NCBI RefSeq assembly: GCF_014650115.1
Contig: NZ_BMUI01000020.1
Coordinates: 114,132 to 178,131 of the forward strand
DNA: 64,000 bases
Direction of reading: 5' to 3'
From: Streptomyces olivaceoviridis
Lineage (GTDB): Bacteria > Actinomycetota > Actinomycetes > Streptomycetales > Streptomycetaceae
Of this stretch, positions 45,300-54,838 are shown in pieces (within the stretch, counting starts at the first letter, position 1; the number at the start of each line of letters is the position of its first letter). Both the position numbers and the translations under genes were made by a program. Under the pieces are notes generated by a model, which saw only the letters and a list, made by a program, of their open reading frames with translations, did not search any database and was not told the DNA's origin.

Positions 45300-45734
45300 T
45301 CAGCCGCAGTTGGTGGCTTTTCCTTCTCCAACGTAGGCGAGGTTGTTCTTGACGATGATGCCCGTCCAATCCATGCAGGCTCCCACGCCATTGACGTAAA
45401 CGGGGCCTGCGTAGCTGCTGTAGTTGCCCGAGTCCACCTTGGCGCTGTAGACGTCGTTGGTTCGCTGCAGCCGCACGATCATCTGCTCGGGGCTGGAGGT
45501 GTCCGGAGTGTCTCGGATAGCGACGGCACAGTTGTAACCGGTAGAGGAGTTGTAGGTCAGGAACACCGTGCCCAGCGTGGAAATGCGCGCCGAATTGACA
45601 ACGCTGTATCCCGACCCGCATGCCCCGTTGTACGAAGCTGCGGCGGAAGCGGCTGGAGCCACGATCAGGCTCATGCCGGAAACTGCGAGCAGTGAAGCAC
45701 CGAGTGTGGCGATTTTTCTCGTGCCGGAATTCAT
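45300..45734 (-). CDS. Secreted spore-associated protein A-like protein
   Basis: A 144-residue protein with a Sec signal (MNSGTRKIATLGASLLAVSG, ending APAASAA). The mature part resembles Streptomyces spore-associated protein A: ASYNGACGSGYSVVNSA, SSTGYNCAVAIRDTPD and YAGPVYVNGVGACMDWTG, with four Cys. It ends at NCG, where relatives as I recall them continue for some residues, so it may be a C-terminally shortened form. The ATG at 45734 follows AGGAC. Base composition is visibly less GC-rich than the neighbours, and it interrupts the sortase-pknB junction, suggesting later insertion. Confidence 0.75.
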   Translation of the reverse strand: MNSGTRKIATLGASLLAVSGMSLIVAPAASAAASYNGACGSGYSVVNSARISTLGTVFLTYNSSTGYNCAVAIRDTPDTSSPEQMIVRLQRTNDVYSAKVDSGNYSSYAGPVYVNGVGACMDWTGIIVKNNLAYVGEGKATNCG

Positions 45735-45905
45735 TTTGTCCTGTCTGTATGGCAGGTGATTTATGAGGAGAGCGTGAGAATTTTCGACTCCAGGCCGTGC
45801 AGGCTTCAAGATCAACAAAACCTGCGTAACGGCCATAGCGGACTTCCCTGAGGTGATGCATGTCACTCGCTTTGGTCTTGATCGCCGACGTCCTGGGAAT
45901 AGAGT

Positions 45906-45944
45906 GACGGCCCGTACGACCCCTATCGGGTCGTACGGGCCGTC
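45906..45944. terminator. pknB operon terminator
   Basis: A perfect 17-pair stem (45906-45922 with 45928-45944) with a 5-base loop, 20 bases past the pknB stop. Confidence 0.93.
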
Positions 45945-45964
45945 GTCATGCGGGCCCTGGCGTG

Positions 45965-47956
45965 TCAGCCGATGCCGCCGAAGAAGCCGCCGCCGTTGTC
46001 GCCGCCGTTGTTGCCACCGCCGAAGTCCGCGGTCGTCAGGACGATCTGGGTGCTGCCTGGGTCGGCCTGGGTCCCTTGCTGCGGGGTTTGGAAGACGACC
46101 TGCGCTTTGTCGTCACCGGGTCCGTTGACCTGGATGTTCGTGAAGCCCTGCTGTTGCAGGATCTGCTGGGCCTCCTTCACGGTCTTCTTCGTCACGTCCG
46201 GCACCTGCTTCTGCTGCGGTTGCTGCGCCTTGCCCACATTGATCGCGATGGGCGTGTTCTTGGAGACCTGCTGGCCCGCCGACGGGTTGGTGTTCTGGAC
46301 CTTGCCGTCCTGAGCCGGGTCCGTCACCGGGGTTTCGGTGCAGCTGGAGTTCGGCGCGAGGCCCTTGGCCTGGAGTTCGGCCTTCGCCTCGTCGCAGGAC
46401 TTGCCGGTGACGTCGGGGACGGTCACCTTCTCCTCGGGCTTGGCGACCGTGAGGGTGATCGTGGTGCCCTTCTCCTTGCTGGAGCCGCCCTCCGGGTCCT
46501 GGCTGATGACGACGTCGGGCGTCTGGGCCGACACCTGGGTCTTCTTCTCGACCTCGAAGCCCTTCTCCTTGAGCTGGGCCTCGGCCTGGTCGAACTGGAT
46601 GCCGCGCACGTCCGGCACGGCGACCTTGGGCGCGCCCGTGGAGATCACCAGGTTGACCGTGCTGTTCTTGTCGACCTTCTCGTCCGGCTGCGGGTCCTGG
46701 GAGCAGACGTTGCCCGTGGCCTGGTCCTCGCAGGGCTTCTTGGTGACCGCCACCTTGAGGTCGACGTTCGCGGCCATCTTGCGGGCCGTCTTCTCCGGCT
46801 GGCCCACGAACGACGGCACGGGCACCTTGCCGTCGGCCCCGCCGTCACCGCCGAACGCGTACATGCCGATCAGGATCGCGCCGACCAGGACCAGCAGGCC
46901 CGCGACCACCAGCAGGATCGTGGAGCTGTTGGACTTCTTCTGCTGGCGGCGGCGGTCCGGGCGCTCGTCGTAGCCGTAGCCGCCGTCGTCGGGGTTCATC
47001 GGCGGCAGCATGGTGGTCGCCGCCGCGCCCGGCTCCGAGCGCAGGGCGGTCGTCGCCTGGTCGTCGGGGTAGCCGCCGTAGCCGACGGCGCCCATCGCGG
47101 CGGTGGCGGCGACCGGCTGGCCGTCCAGGCACGCCTCGATGTCGGCGCGCATCTCGTCGGCCGACTGGTAGCGGTAGTTGGGGTCCTTGACCAGCGCCTT
47201 GAGGACGATCGCGTCCATCTCGGGCGTGATCTCGGGGTCGAAGACCGACGGGGGCTGCGGTTCCTCCCGGACGTGCTGGTAGGCCACGGCCACCGGGGAG
47301 TCGCCCACGAAGGGCGGCCGTACCGTCAGCAGTTCGTACAGGAGGCAGCCGGTCGAGTAGAGGTCCGACCGGGCGTCGACCTGCTCGCCCTTCGCCTGCT
47401 CCGGCGAGAGGTACTGGGCGGTGCCGATGACCGCCGCGGTCTGGGTCATGGTCATGCCGGCGTCGCCCATGGCGCGGGCGATGCCGAAGTCCATCACCTT
47501 GACCTGGCCGTTGCGGGTCAGCATGACGTTGGCCGGCTTGATGTCCCGGTGGACGATGCCGCTGCGGTGCGCGTACTCCAGCCCCTGGAGGATGCCGATG
47601 GTCATCTCCATGGCGCGCTCGGGCAGCAGCTTGCGGCCGGAGTGCAGCAGCTCGCGGAGCGTGGAACCGTCGACGTACTCCATCACGATGTACGGGATGG
47701 AGACCCCGTCGATGTAGTCCTCGCCCGTGTCGTAGACCGCGACGATCGCGGGATGGTTGAGCGAGGCGGCCGACTGGGCCTCCCGGCGGAACCGGGCCTG
47801 GAAGGACGGATCGCGCGCGAGGTCCGCGCGCAGCGTCTTCACCGCCACGGTGCGGCCGAGCCGGGTGTCATGCGCGAGGTAGACCTCCGCCATGCCACCG
47901 CGGCCGAGCACCTGGCCCAGCTCGTACCGGCCGCCGAGGCGACGCGGCTCTTCCAT
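45965..47956 (-). CDS. pknB: Ser/Thr protein kinase PknB with PASTA domains
   Basis: A 663-residue receptor kinase. The kinase domain (about 8-275) has glycine loop GRGGMAEVY, catalytic HRDIKPANVML and DFGIARAM, followed by a juxtamembrane stretch. The membrane helix (STILLVVAGLLVLVGAILIG) is near residue 350. Four PASTA domains outside (starting VPSFVGQ, VPDVRGI, VPDVTGK, VPDVTKK) bind peptidoglycan fragments. A Gly-rich tail ends the protein. The start is ATG at 47956. It is the last gene of the fhaA-fhaB-pstP-rodA-pbpA-pknB operon and controls cell-wall synthesis; PstP is the opposing phosphatase. Confidence 0.97.
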   Translation of the reverse strand: MEEPRRLGGRYELGQVLGRGGMAEVYLAHDTRLGRTVAVKTLRADLARDPSFQARFRREAQSAASLNHPAIVAVYDTGEDYIDGVSIPYIVMEYVDGSTLRELLHSGRKLLPERAMEMTIGILQGLEYAHRSGIVHRDIKPANVMLTRNGQVKVMDFGIARAMGDAGMTMTQTAAVIGTAQYLSPEQAKGEQVDARSDLYSTGCLLYELLTVRPPFVGDSPVAVAYQHVREEPQPPSVFDPEITPEMDAIVLKALVKDPNYRYQSADEMRADIEACLDGQPVAATAAMGAVGYGGYPDDQATTALRSEPGAAATTMLPPMNPDDGGYGYDERPDRRRQQKKSNSSTILLVVAGLLVLVGAILIGMYAFGGDGGADGKVPVPSFVGQPEKTARKMAANVDLKVAVTKKPCEDQATGNVCSQDPQPDEKVDKNSTVNLVISTGAPKVAVPDVRGIQFDQAEAQLKEKGFEVEKKTQVSAQTPDVVISQDPEGGSSKEKGTTITLTVAKPEEKVTVPDVTGKSCDEAKAELQAKGLAPNSSCTETPVTDPAQDGKVQNTNPSAGQQVSKNTPIAINVGKAQQPQQKQVPDVTKKTVKEAQQILQQQGFTNIQVNGPGDDKAQVVFQTPQQGTQADPGSTQIVLTTADFGGGNNGGDNGGGFFGGIG

Positions 47957-48151
47957 AGCTACCTACCAGCCCTCTCCGTCGGTCTCGGCCGCGCATCCCT
48001 GTGCGCGGCCGGAGGCTGCCGTCCGGGCCTACCGTACCCGGCTCGCTGTGTGTGACCTGGCCAAGCCCGTAACCCGATACAGGACCGGTATCGCAACGTG
48101 CGGCGATGTGAAGGGTGTGTGAGCGGCGTCACTTCCGGTGGCCGACGGCGG

Positions 48152-49639
48152 TCACTTCTTGGAGTCGATGACCGCCTTCATGACGTCCTTCGCGATCGGC
48201 GCGGCCAGACCGCCACCGGAGATGTCGTCGCGGTTGGCGCTCTCGTCCTCGATCACCACGGCCACGGCGACCGGCGAGCTGCCGTCGCCGAGCTTGGCGT
48301 AGGAGATGAACCAGGCGTACGGGTTCTCGCTGTTCTCGACACCGTGCTGGGCGGTACCGGTCTTGCCGCCGACCGTGACGCCGTCGATCTTCGCCCGCGT
48401 ACCGGTGCCCTTCTCGACCACCGTCTGCATCATGTCCTGGAGGATCTGCGCGTTCTTCGGCGACAGCGGCCGGCTCAGCTCCTCCGGCTTGGTCGTGGCG
48501 ACCGGGTCCAGGTTGGAGGACTGGAGCGAGTCGACCATGTACGGCTTCATCAGCTTGCCGTCGTTGGCGACGGCCGAGGCGACCATGGCCATCTGGAGCG
48601 GGGTGGCGGCGGTGTTGTACTGGCCGATGGAGGACAGCGCGGTCTGCGACTGGTTCATGTCGTCCGAGAACACCGAGGCGCTGGAGCGGACCGGGGTGAA
48701 CTGCTCGGCGTCGAAACCGAACTTCTTCGCTTCCGCGAGCATCTTGTCGTTGCCGAGGTCGGAACCGATCTTGCCGAAGACGGTGTTGCAGGAGTACTGG
48801 AGCGCGACCCGCATGGTCGCGTTCTCGCACGGGATGTTGCCCTCGTTCTTCAGCTGGGTCGTGGTGCCCGGCATGGTCCACGGCAGCGGCGAGTCGGTCC
48901 GCTCGTCGGCCGAGGAGTACTTGCCGTTCTCCAGTGCCGCGGCGGCCGTGACCACCTTGAAGGTGGAGCCCGGCGGGTAGGTCTCGCGCAGCGCCCGGTT
49001 CAGCATCGGGTCGTTGGGGTTGTACTTCTTCTGGAGCTTCTTCCAGGCCGCGGCGTCGTCGTTGGTGTTGCCCGCGAACGACGAGGGGTCGTACGACGGG
49101 TAGGAGGCCAGCGCCAGTATCTTGCCCGTGGAGGGGTCCAGGGCGACGACCGCGCCCTTGCCGCCGCGCTGCTTCAGACCGTCGTACGCCGCCTTCTGCG
49201 CGGCGGCGTTGAGCGTGGTGACGACGTTGCCGCCCTGCTGCTCCTTGCCGGTGATCATGTCCAGCGTCTTGCGGAAGAACAGCCGGTCGTCGTTGCCGGT
49301 GAGGATGCCGTCCTCGATGGACTCCAGCTGGGTGGCGCCGAAGGCCTGCGAGGCGTAGCCGGTGACCGGCGCCCACATGGGGCCGTTCTTGTAGGTCCGC
49401 TTGTACTTGAGGTCGTTCAGGCCGGTCTTGCTGGTCAGGGCGGACCCGGTGATCGGGTCGCCGCCGGACACGATGATGTCGCCGCGCGGAGTGGCGTAGC
49501 GGGCGATGGTGACGCGGCGGTTGTTCGGGTCGTCCTTGAGCTTGTCTGCCCTGACGTACTGGAGGTAGTTGTCCCGCAGCAGCAGGGTGAGGACGAGGAG
49601 GCCGCAGAAGATCGCGATCCGGCGCAGGGGTTTGTTCAT
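48152..49639 (-). CDS. pbpA: Penicillin-binding protein PbpA (class B transpeptidase)
   Basis: A 495-residue protein with one N-terminal membrane anchor (IAIFCGLLVLTLLLRDNYL), an N-terminal dimerisation domain and a transpeptidase domain. Visible catalytic motifs are SxxK as STFK, SxN as SCN and KTGT. It cross-links peptidoglycan together with RodA. The ATG at 49639 overlaps the rodA stop by four bases, supporting a stoichiometric pair. A 195-base gap follows before pknB. Confidence 0.96.
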   Translation of the reverse strand: MNKPLRRIAIFCGLLVLTLLLRDNYLQYVRADKLKDDPNNRRVTIARYATPRGDIIVSGGDPITGSALTSKTGLNDLKYKRTYKNGPMWAPVTGYASQAFGATQLESIEDGILTGNDDRLFFRKTLDMITGKEQQGGNVVTTLNAAAQKAAYDGLKQRGGKGAVVALDPSTGKILALASYPSYDPSSFAGNTNDDAAAWKKLQKKYNPNDPMLNRALRETYPPGSTFKVVTAAAALENGKYSSADERTDSPLPWTMPGTTTQLKNEGNIPCENATMRVALQYSCNTVFGKIGSDLGNDKMLAEAKKFGFDAEQFTPVRSSASVFSDDMNQSQTALSSIGQYNTAATPLQMAMVASAVANDGKLMKPYMVDSLQSSNLDPVATTKPEELSRPLSPKNAQILQDMMQTVVEKGTGTRAKIDGVTVGGKTGTAQHGVENSENPYAWFISYAKLGDGSSPVAVAVVIEDESANRDDISGGGLAAPIAKDVMKAVIDSKK

Positions 49640-51081
49640 GACGGGCGGACCACCTGGGTCATCTCGGCGTCGGGGTTGGCGGCGGGGGCGGGCGCCGGGC
49701 GGCGGGCGGTGTCGCTGATGCGGATCAGCACGCCGATCAGCGCCCAGTTGGCGATGACCGACGAACCACCGTAGGCGAGGAACGGCATCGTCATACCGGT
49801 CAGCGGGATGAGGCCCATCACACCGCCGGCCACGACGAAGACCTGGAGCGCGAAGGCGCCGGACAGGCCGATGGCGAGCAGCTTGCCGAAGGGGTCGCGG
49901 GCGGCGAGGGCGGTGCGCACGCCGCGCTCCACGATCAGGCCGTAGATCAGCAGGATCGCCATGACGCCGGCCAGGCCCAGCTCCTCGCCGAAGGTGGCGA
50001 GGATGAAGTCGGAGTTGGCGGCGAACCGGATCAGCTCGGAGTGGCCCTGGCCCCAGCCGGTGCCGAGGGTGCCGCCGGAGCCGAACGCCCACAGGGCCTG
50101 CTGGAGCTGGTCGGAGTGGATACCGGGGACGCCGGGGGTGCGGCTGAGCGTGTACTCGCGCATCGGGTCGAGCCAGGCCTGCACACGGACCTTGATGTGC
50201 GGTTCGAAGCTGGCCACGCCGATTGCGCCGGCGACGGACATCAGCAGACCGAAGACGATCCAGCTGGTCCGCTCGGTGGCGACGTACAGCATGATCACGA
50301 ACATGCCGAAGAACAGCAGCGACGTACCGAGGTCGGTCTCGAAGACCAGGATGAGGATCGAGATCGCCCAGACGACGAGGATCGGGCCGAGGTCGCGACC
50401 GCGCGGCAGGTACATGCCCATGAAGCGGCGGCTGGCGAGCGCGAGCGCGTCGCGCTTGACCATCAGGTAGCCGGCGAAGAACACCGCCAGCACGATCTTG
50501 GCGAACTCACCGGGCTGGATGGTGAAGCTGCCGATCGAGATCCAGATCTTGGCGCCGTACACGTCCGCGCCCAGGCCCGGGACCAACGGCAGGAGCAGCA
50601 GGAACAGCGCGGCCACCATGGAGATGTAGGTGTAGCGCTGGAGGGTGCGGTGGTCCTTGAGGAAGATCAGCACCGCTACGAACAGCGCGATGCCCATCGC
50701 CGTGTAGATCAGCTGGTTGGTCGCCTTGCCGCCCGCGACATGGATCTGCTGGAGCAGCTTGGACTGGTCCAGCCGCCAGATGCACACCAGTCCCAGCCCG
50801 TTGAGCAGGGTGGCGAGCGGCAGCAGCAGCGGGTCGGCGTACGGGGCGAACTTCCGTACGACGAGATGGGCGACGCCGGCCAGCAGACCGAGCCCGAGGC
50901 CGTAGCTCAGCAGGCCCGCGGGGACCTGGCCGTCGATGGCCAGGCCCACGTTCGCGTAGGCGAACACGGGGATGGCCACGGCGAAGACCAGCAGGGCCAG
51001 CTCGGTGTTGCGGCGGCTCGGCGCGCCGATCGCGCCGATCGTGGACGTGTGGTGCGTCGGCGAGTTCGTAGTACTGCTCAT
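49636..51081 (-). CDS. rodA: SEDS peptidoglycan polymerase RodA/FtsW family
   Basis: A 481-residue protein with about 12 membrane segments and the SEDS signatures GFTIQPGE-like (SFTIQPGEFAKIVLAVF), WGQGHSELIRFAANSDFI and LPFLAYGGSS-like (MTMPFLAYGGSSVIANWA). It polymerises glycan strands from lipid II and works with the coupled PbpA. ATG at 51081, 27 bases after pstP. Confidence 0.96.
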   Translation of the reverse strand: MSSTTNSPTHHTSTIGAIGAPSRRNTELALLVFAVAIPVFAYANVGLAIDGQVPAGLLSYGLGLGLLAGVAHLVVRKFAPYADPLLLPLATLLNGLGLVCIWRLDQSKLLQQIHVAGGKATNQLIYTAMGIALFVAVLIFLKDHRTLQRYTYISMVAALFLLLLPLVPGLGADVYGAKIWISIGSFTIQPGEFAKIVLAVFFAGYLMVKRDALALASRRFMGMYLPRGRDLGPILVVWAISILILVFETDLGTSLLFFGMFVIMLYVATERTSWIVFGLLMSVAGAIGVASFEPHIKVRVQAWLDPMREYTLSRTPGVPGIHSDQLQQALWAFGSGGTLGTGWGQGHSELIRFAANSDFILATFGEELGLAGVMAILLIYGLIVERGVRTALAARDPFGKLLAIGLSGAFALQVFVVAGGVMGLIPLTGMTMPFLAYGGSSVIANWALIGVLIRISDTARRPAPAPAANPDAEMTQVVRPS

Positions 51082-51108
51082 CGTGTGACAGGGCCTCTCA
51101 CGGCTTGC

Positions 51109-52701
51109 CTACTGCTTACCGCACAGCGAGACGACCTTCTGCTCGTCCTCCGAGAGAGTCGGGCCGGGGCTGGGGGTCGCGGACGGGGTCGTGGACGGAG
51201 ACTTCGAAGGGGACGTCGGGGACGTCTTCGAGGCCGACGGGTTCGGGGTCGTGTTCGGCGTCGGGGAGGCCTTGACGAAGGCGGTCTGCGTGGTGGTGCC
51301 CGTGGACGTTCCGGTGCCGCCGGAGCTGTTGGCGCCGCCGGTCTTGTCCTGGCCTTTCTTGGCGTCGTCCCGCGCGCGCTCGGCCGCCTGGCGCTCGGTC
51401 TGCTTGCGGCAGGCGGAGGCCTGCACGGCGAGCTCCTGGACCTTCGTCCGGGCCGCCTCCAGACCGCCCTCCGCGATCGTCGCCTTCACCTGCTTCTGCT
51501 GGTACGGCGGCAGGTACTTGAGTTCGATCTCGGGGTGGTCCTTCTCCACCTTCGACAGCGACACCCAGGCCAGGTCCTGGCTGATCCCGCGGTACAGCGC
51601 GACGTGCTCGTCCTTGGTGCCGACGTAGTACTGGGTCTGCGTCCAGCGGTAGCCGCCGTACAGGCCGCCGCCGACGACGGCGAGGGCGAGGACGCCGTAG
51701 AGCGAGGTCTTCAGCCATCTGCGCCGCTTGCGCGGCTTGGTGAAGTCGTCGTCGGCGTAGTCGCCGAAACTGTCGGCCGGGACATAGCCGGTGGTGTCGC
51801 CGGAGCCGGGCGGGCCGAACTCGCCGCCGCCGTGACCCTGGCCCTGCCGGCCCAGGTGGGAGGCGCGGCCCGCCGGGGTCTGCATGATGCCGTTGTCGTG
51901 CAGGTGGTTCTGGTTCTCGGCGACGGCGCCGACCACGACGGGCTGGTCGGACAGCTGCCCGGCGAGGGTGTCACCGGTGTCCAGGTCGAGCACGTCGGCG
52001 ACGATGACCGTGATGTTGTCGGGGCCGCCGCCGCGCAGCGCGAGCTGGATGAGCTCCTGCACGGTCTCCTGCGGGCCCTGGTAGCTGGCGAGGGTCTCCT
52101 CCATCGTCTGGTGGGAGACCACGCCGGACAGGCCGTCGGAGCAGATCAGATAGCGGTCGCCGGCCCGGACCTCGCGGATCGACAGGTCGGGCTCGACGTG
52201 GTCGCCGCTGCCGAGGGCGCGCATCAGCAGCGAGCGCTGCGGGTGGGTGGTGGCCTCTTCCTCGGTGATCCGGCCCTCGTCCACGAGCCGCTGCACCCAG
52301 GTGTGGTCCTGGGTGATCTGGGTGAGCACACCGTCCCGGAGCAGGTACGCGCGCGAGTCGCCGACGTGCACGAGACCGAGCCGCTGGCCGGTCCACAGCA
52401 GCGCGGTAAGGGTCGTCCCCATGCCTTCGAGCTGGGGGTCCTCCTCCACCATGGCGCGCAGCTGGTCGTTGGCGCGCTGCACGGCCACGCCGAGGGAGGT
52501 GAGGATGTCGGAGCCGGGCACGTCGTCGTCGAGCGTGACCAGGGTGGAGATCACCTCGGAGGAGGCGACCTCGCCCGCCGCCTGGCCGCCCATGCCGTCG
52601 GCGATGGCGAGCAGGCGCGGACCGGCGTAACCGGAGTCCTCGTTGCCCTCCCGGATCATGCCCTTGTGCGATCCGGCGGCGAAGCGCAGTGACAGACTCA
52701 T
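51109..52701 (-). CDS. pstP: PP2C-type Ser/Thr phosphatase PstP
   Basis: A 530-residue protein. The PP2C domain (residues 1-240) has metal-binding motifs NEDSGY, ADGMGGQAAGE, GDSRAYLL, CSDGLSGVV and GGPDNITVIVAD. A membrane segment (about 335-355) and an outside region with a Thr/Ser/Pro-rich tail follow. It removes phosphates placed by PknB-type kinases. The ATG at 52701 has GAGGTG close upstream; an upstream in-frame GTG at 52758 would add 19 residues. A spacer of 140 bases precedes it in the operon. Confidence 0.95.
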   Translation of the reverse strand: MSLSLRFAAGSHKGMIREGNEDSGYAGPRLLAIADGMGGQAAGEVASSEVISTLVTLDDDVPGSDILTSLGVAVQRANDQLRAMVEEDPQLEGMGTTLTALLWTGQRLGLVHVGDSRAYLLRDGVLTQITQDHTWVQRLVDEGRITEEEATTHPQRSLLMRALGSGDHVEPDLSIREVRAGDRYLICSDGLSGVVSHQTMEETLASYQGPQETVQELIQLALRGGGPDNITVIVADVLDLDTGDTLAGQLSDQPVVVGAVAENQNHLHDNGIMQTPAGRASHLGRQGQGHGGGEFGPPGSGDTTGYVPADSFGDYADDDFTKPRKRRRWLKTSLYGVLALAVVGGGLYGGYRWTQTQYYVGTKDEHVALYRGISQDLAWVSLSKVEKDHPEIELKYLPPYQQKQVKATIAEGGLEAARTKVQELAVQASACRKQTERQAAERARDDAKKGQDKTGGANSSGGTGTSTGTTTQTAFVKASPTPNTTPNPSASKTSPTSPSKSPSTTPSATPSPGPTLSEDEQKVVSLCGKQ

Positions 52702-52841
52702 GCGCACCTCGCCCGTCGGCTCCGAATGCAGCCGGTCGTGTCGAGCCACACTGCCCACCCTCCGGTCGGGAGCGCGCCGGAGACCGGGTGACGGTCTGCC
52801 GCTGCGTGCTCGCTCCGCTCGCGCTCATTCATGACGTAGCA

Positions 52842-53372
52842 CTACTTCCGCAGCTCGATTGCGGTCTTGCCGATGCGGATCGGCGCGCCCAGCGGGATCG
52901 GTGTGGGGGTCGTCAGCCGGGACCGGTCCAGGTAGGTGCCGTTGGTGGAACCGAGATCCTCGATGATCCACTGGCCGTCACGGTCCGGGTAGATCCTGGC
53001 ATGGCGGCTGGAGGCGTAGTCGTCGTCCAGCACGATCGTGGAGTCGTGCGCCCGGCCCAGGGTGATCGTCTGGCCCTGCAACGCGACGGTGGTGCCGGTG
53101 AGTGTGCCCTCGGTCACCACCAGCTTGGTGGGGGCGTTGCGGCCTCGCCGGCCGCCGCCGCCCTGCTGGCCGCGCTGCGGCGGGGGCGCGGCCTGCTGCC
53201 GGGTCTGCTGCCGGCCCGTCTGCTGCGGCCGGGCCGCTTCCCTACGCGATCCGCGCTGGGTGACACGCGTACCGAACAGGTCGCTCCGGATGACCTGCAC
53301 GGCCACGATCACGAACAGCCACAGTACGGCCAGGAAACCCAGCCGCATGACCGTGAGGGTCAGCTCTGACAT
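52842..53372 (-). CDS. fhaB: FHA-domain membrane protein FhaB (FipA-interacting type)
   Basis: A 176-residue protein. The N-terminal membrane segment (LGFLAVLWLFVIVAVQVI) precedes a Gln/Arg/Pro-rich linker. The FHA domain (about 90-170) has the phosphothreonine-binding pattern LGRAHDSTIVLDDDYASSRH and LGSTNGTYLD. It reads PknB phosphorylation and links to the division machinery. The start is ATG at 53372, 10 bases after fhaA. Confidence 0.95.
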   Translation of the reverse strand: MSELTLTVMRLGFLAVLWLFVIVAVQVIRSDLFGTRVTQRGSRREAARPQQTGRQQTRQQAAPPPQRGQQGGGGRRGRNAPTKLVVTEGTLTGTTVALQGQTITLGRAHDSTIVLDDDYASSRHARIYPDRDGQWIIEDLGSTNGTYLDRSRLTTPTPIPLGAPIRIGKTAIELRK

Positions 53373-53382
53373 TGCCCCCGCT

Positions 53383-54252
53383 TCACCCTTCGGCTTGCCT
53401 ATAGATAACGGTGGTGCTGCCCACGACGATCCGCGAGCCGTCGCGGAGCGTAGCGCGGGTGGTGTGCTGCCCGTCCACCACGATGCCGTTGGTGGAGCCG
53501 AGATCCTGGATCGTCGAGGGCGTTCCGGTCCGGATCTCGCAGTGCCGGCGGGACACGCCGGGGTCGTCGATCCGCACGTCGGCGTCGGTGCTGCGGCCCA
53601 GCACCAGCGTCGGGCGGGAGATCTGGTGGCGGGTGCCGTTGATCTCGATCCAGTAGCGGGTGCGCGCGCCGCTCGTCGGGGCCGCGGCCGGCCGCTGTGT
53701 GGCGGGCTGCGGGTAACCGTAGCCGCCGGGGCGGGTGCCGGGCGGCGGTGCGGACGGCATCGGGGGCGCGCCGGCGGGCGGGGCGGCCGGCGGGTAGCCG
53801 TAGCCGCCGGGGGCGCCCGCCGCGGGGCGGCCGGCTCCCGGCGCGCCGGGAGCCTGCGGCGCCCCTTGCTGGTTACTGGAGGAGGCGAGGGTGCGCGAGC
53901 GCACCCGGTACAGGCCGGTGTCCAGGTCGTCGGCCTTCTCCAGGTTGACCTTGATCGGGCCCATGAAGGTGTAGCGCTGCTGCTTGGCGTAGTCGCGCAC
54001 CATGCCGGCCAGCTCGTCGCCGAGCTGCCCGGAGTAGGGGCTGAGGCGCTCGTAGTCCGGCGCGCTCAGCTCCACGATGAAGTCGTTGGGCACGACGGTC
54101 CGGTCACGGTTCCAGATCGTGGCGTTGTTGTCGCACTCCCGCTGGAGTGCTCCGGCGATCTCCACGGGCTGGACCTCGGACTTGAAGACCTTGGCGAAGG
54201 TGCCGTTCACCAGACCTTCGAGACGCTGCTCGAACTTCTTCAGGACTCCCAT
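53383..54252 (-). CDS. fhaA: FHA-domain protein FhaA with DUF3662 N-terminus
   Basis: A 289-residue soluble protein. The DUF3662 domain (residues 1-115, MGVLKKFEQRLEGLVNGTFA) is followed by a Gly/Pro/Tyr/Ala linker and a C-terminal FHA domain (about 200-285, LGRSTDADVRIDDPGVSRRH, LGSTNGIVVDG). In mycobacteria FhaA binds the phosphorylated pseudokinase of MviN; the partner gene here lies at the other end of the window (1069-2790). The ATG at 54252 is chosen because of a perfect GGAGG 8-9 bases upstream. First gene of the operon. Confidence 0.95.
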   Translation of the reverse strand: MGVLKKFEQRLEGLVNGTFAKVFKSEVQPVEIAGALQRECDNNATIWNRDRTVVPNDFIVELSAPDYERLSPYSGQLGDELAGMVRDYAKQQRYTFMGPIKVNLEKADDLDTGLYRVRSRTLASSSNQQGAPQAPGAPGAGRPAAGAPGGYGYPPAAPPAGAPPMPSAPPPGTRPGGYGYPQPATQRPAAAPTSGARTRYWIEINGTRHQISRPTLVLGRSTDADVRIDDPGVSRRHCEIRTGTPSTIQDLGSTNGIVVDGQHTTRATLRDGSRIVVGSTTVIYRQAEG

Positions 54253-54691
54253 GGGGCACCTCCTCCGTCCCTGCCGTCGTCTTGCCTGTTCTGTGCCGCT
54301 GCCTTGCCGGGTACTGCGGGTACTGCTCACTGATCGTATCTACGCGCCCGCCAAACAGCCGGTTCCCCCAGCGGCTCCCCTTCGAACTCCCGGGTGCGTG
54401 TCCTGCTGCCATGGATCGTAGAGGCGCGCGAAGTCCAGTGTCCCGCACCCGGCTGCGGACCCGGTCCGCCTCCCGGGCAGATGGCCTGGACCGGTACGAG
54501 GTTGATACGAGAAGCGCGCCTCCCTGATACGTGAGGCGTTCGCCGGGCGCGTCGTTGAGGCGGTACGCCGCGCGCGCCGGGGCTCGGGACCGGCGGGGAA
54601 GGGATGTGAATCCACCCCGTCCGACGTGCTAATGTTCTGGGTGTCGGAAGGGGCCGGGCCGAAAGGGCCGGGAACGGAAGACACACCCAAT
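54253..54691. other. Spacer between fhaA and tRNA-Leu
   Basis: About 440 bases without a supported gene. It must hold the promoter of the fhaA-pknB operon (minus strand) and that of tRNA-Leu (plus strand; a possible -10 TAATGT near 54631). No hairpin of terminator strength was seen. Confidence 0.45.
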
Positions 54692-54775
54692 GCGCGGGTG
54701 GCGGAATAGGCAGACGCGCTGGATTCAGGTTCCAGTGCCCGCAAGGGCGTGGGGGTTCAACTCCCCCCTCGCGCA
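54692..54775 (+). tRNA. tRNA-Leu (CAG)
   Basis: An 84-base class II tRNA with a long variable arm (TGCCCGCAAGGGCG). The acceptor GCGCGGG pairs with CTCGCGC, the anticodon CAG at 54726-54728 reads CUG, and the T-arm is GGGGGTTCAACTCCCCC. CCA is not encoded. CUG is a major Leu codon in Streptomyces. Confidence 0.97.
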
Positions 54776-54788
54776 CAGAGAAACCGAT

Positions 54789-54838
54789 GAGACGGGTCTC
54801 TGCCGGTGACGGAAGTCACGGCAGGGGCCCGTTTCTCG
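54789..54838 (+). terminator. tRNA-Leu terminator
   Basis: A hairpin with stem CTGCCGGTGAC / GTCACGGCAG around GGAA, extended by ACGGG / CCCGT, ending in TTTCTCGTT. Confidence 0.8.

Noticed and set aside
50041..52692. Open frame of 883 codons opposite rodA and pstP
   Set aside because: It crosses two well-defined genes and has only composition-driven sequence.
52759..52841. GCTCGCTCCGCTCGC-type palindromic sequence between pstP and fhaB considered as a mobile repeat or terminator
   Set aside because: Similar words are common in Streptomyces; only one copy was noticed here and the operon seems to continue across it.
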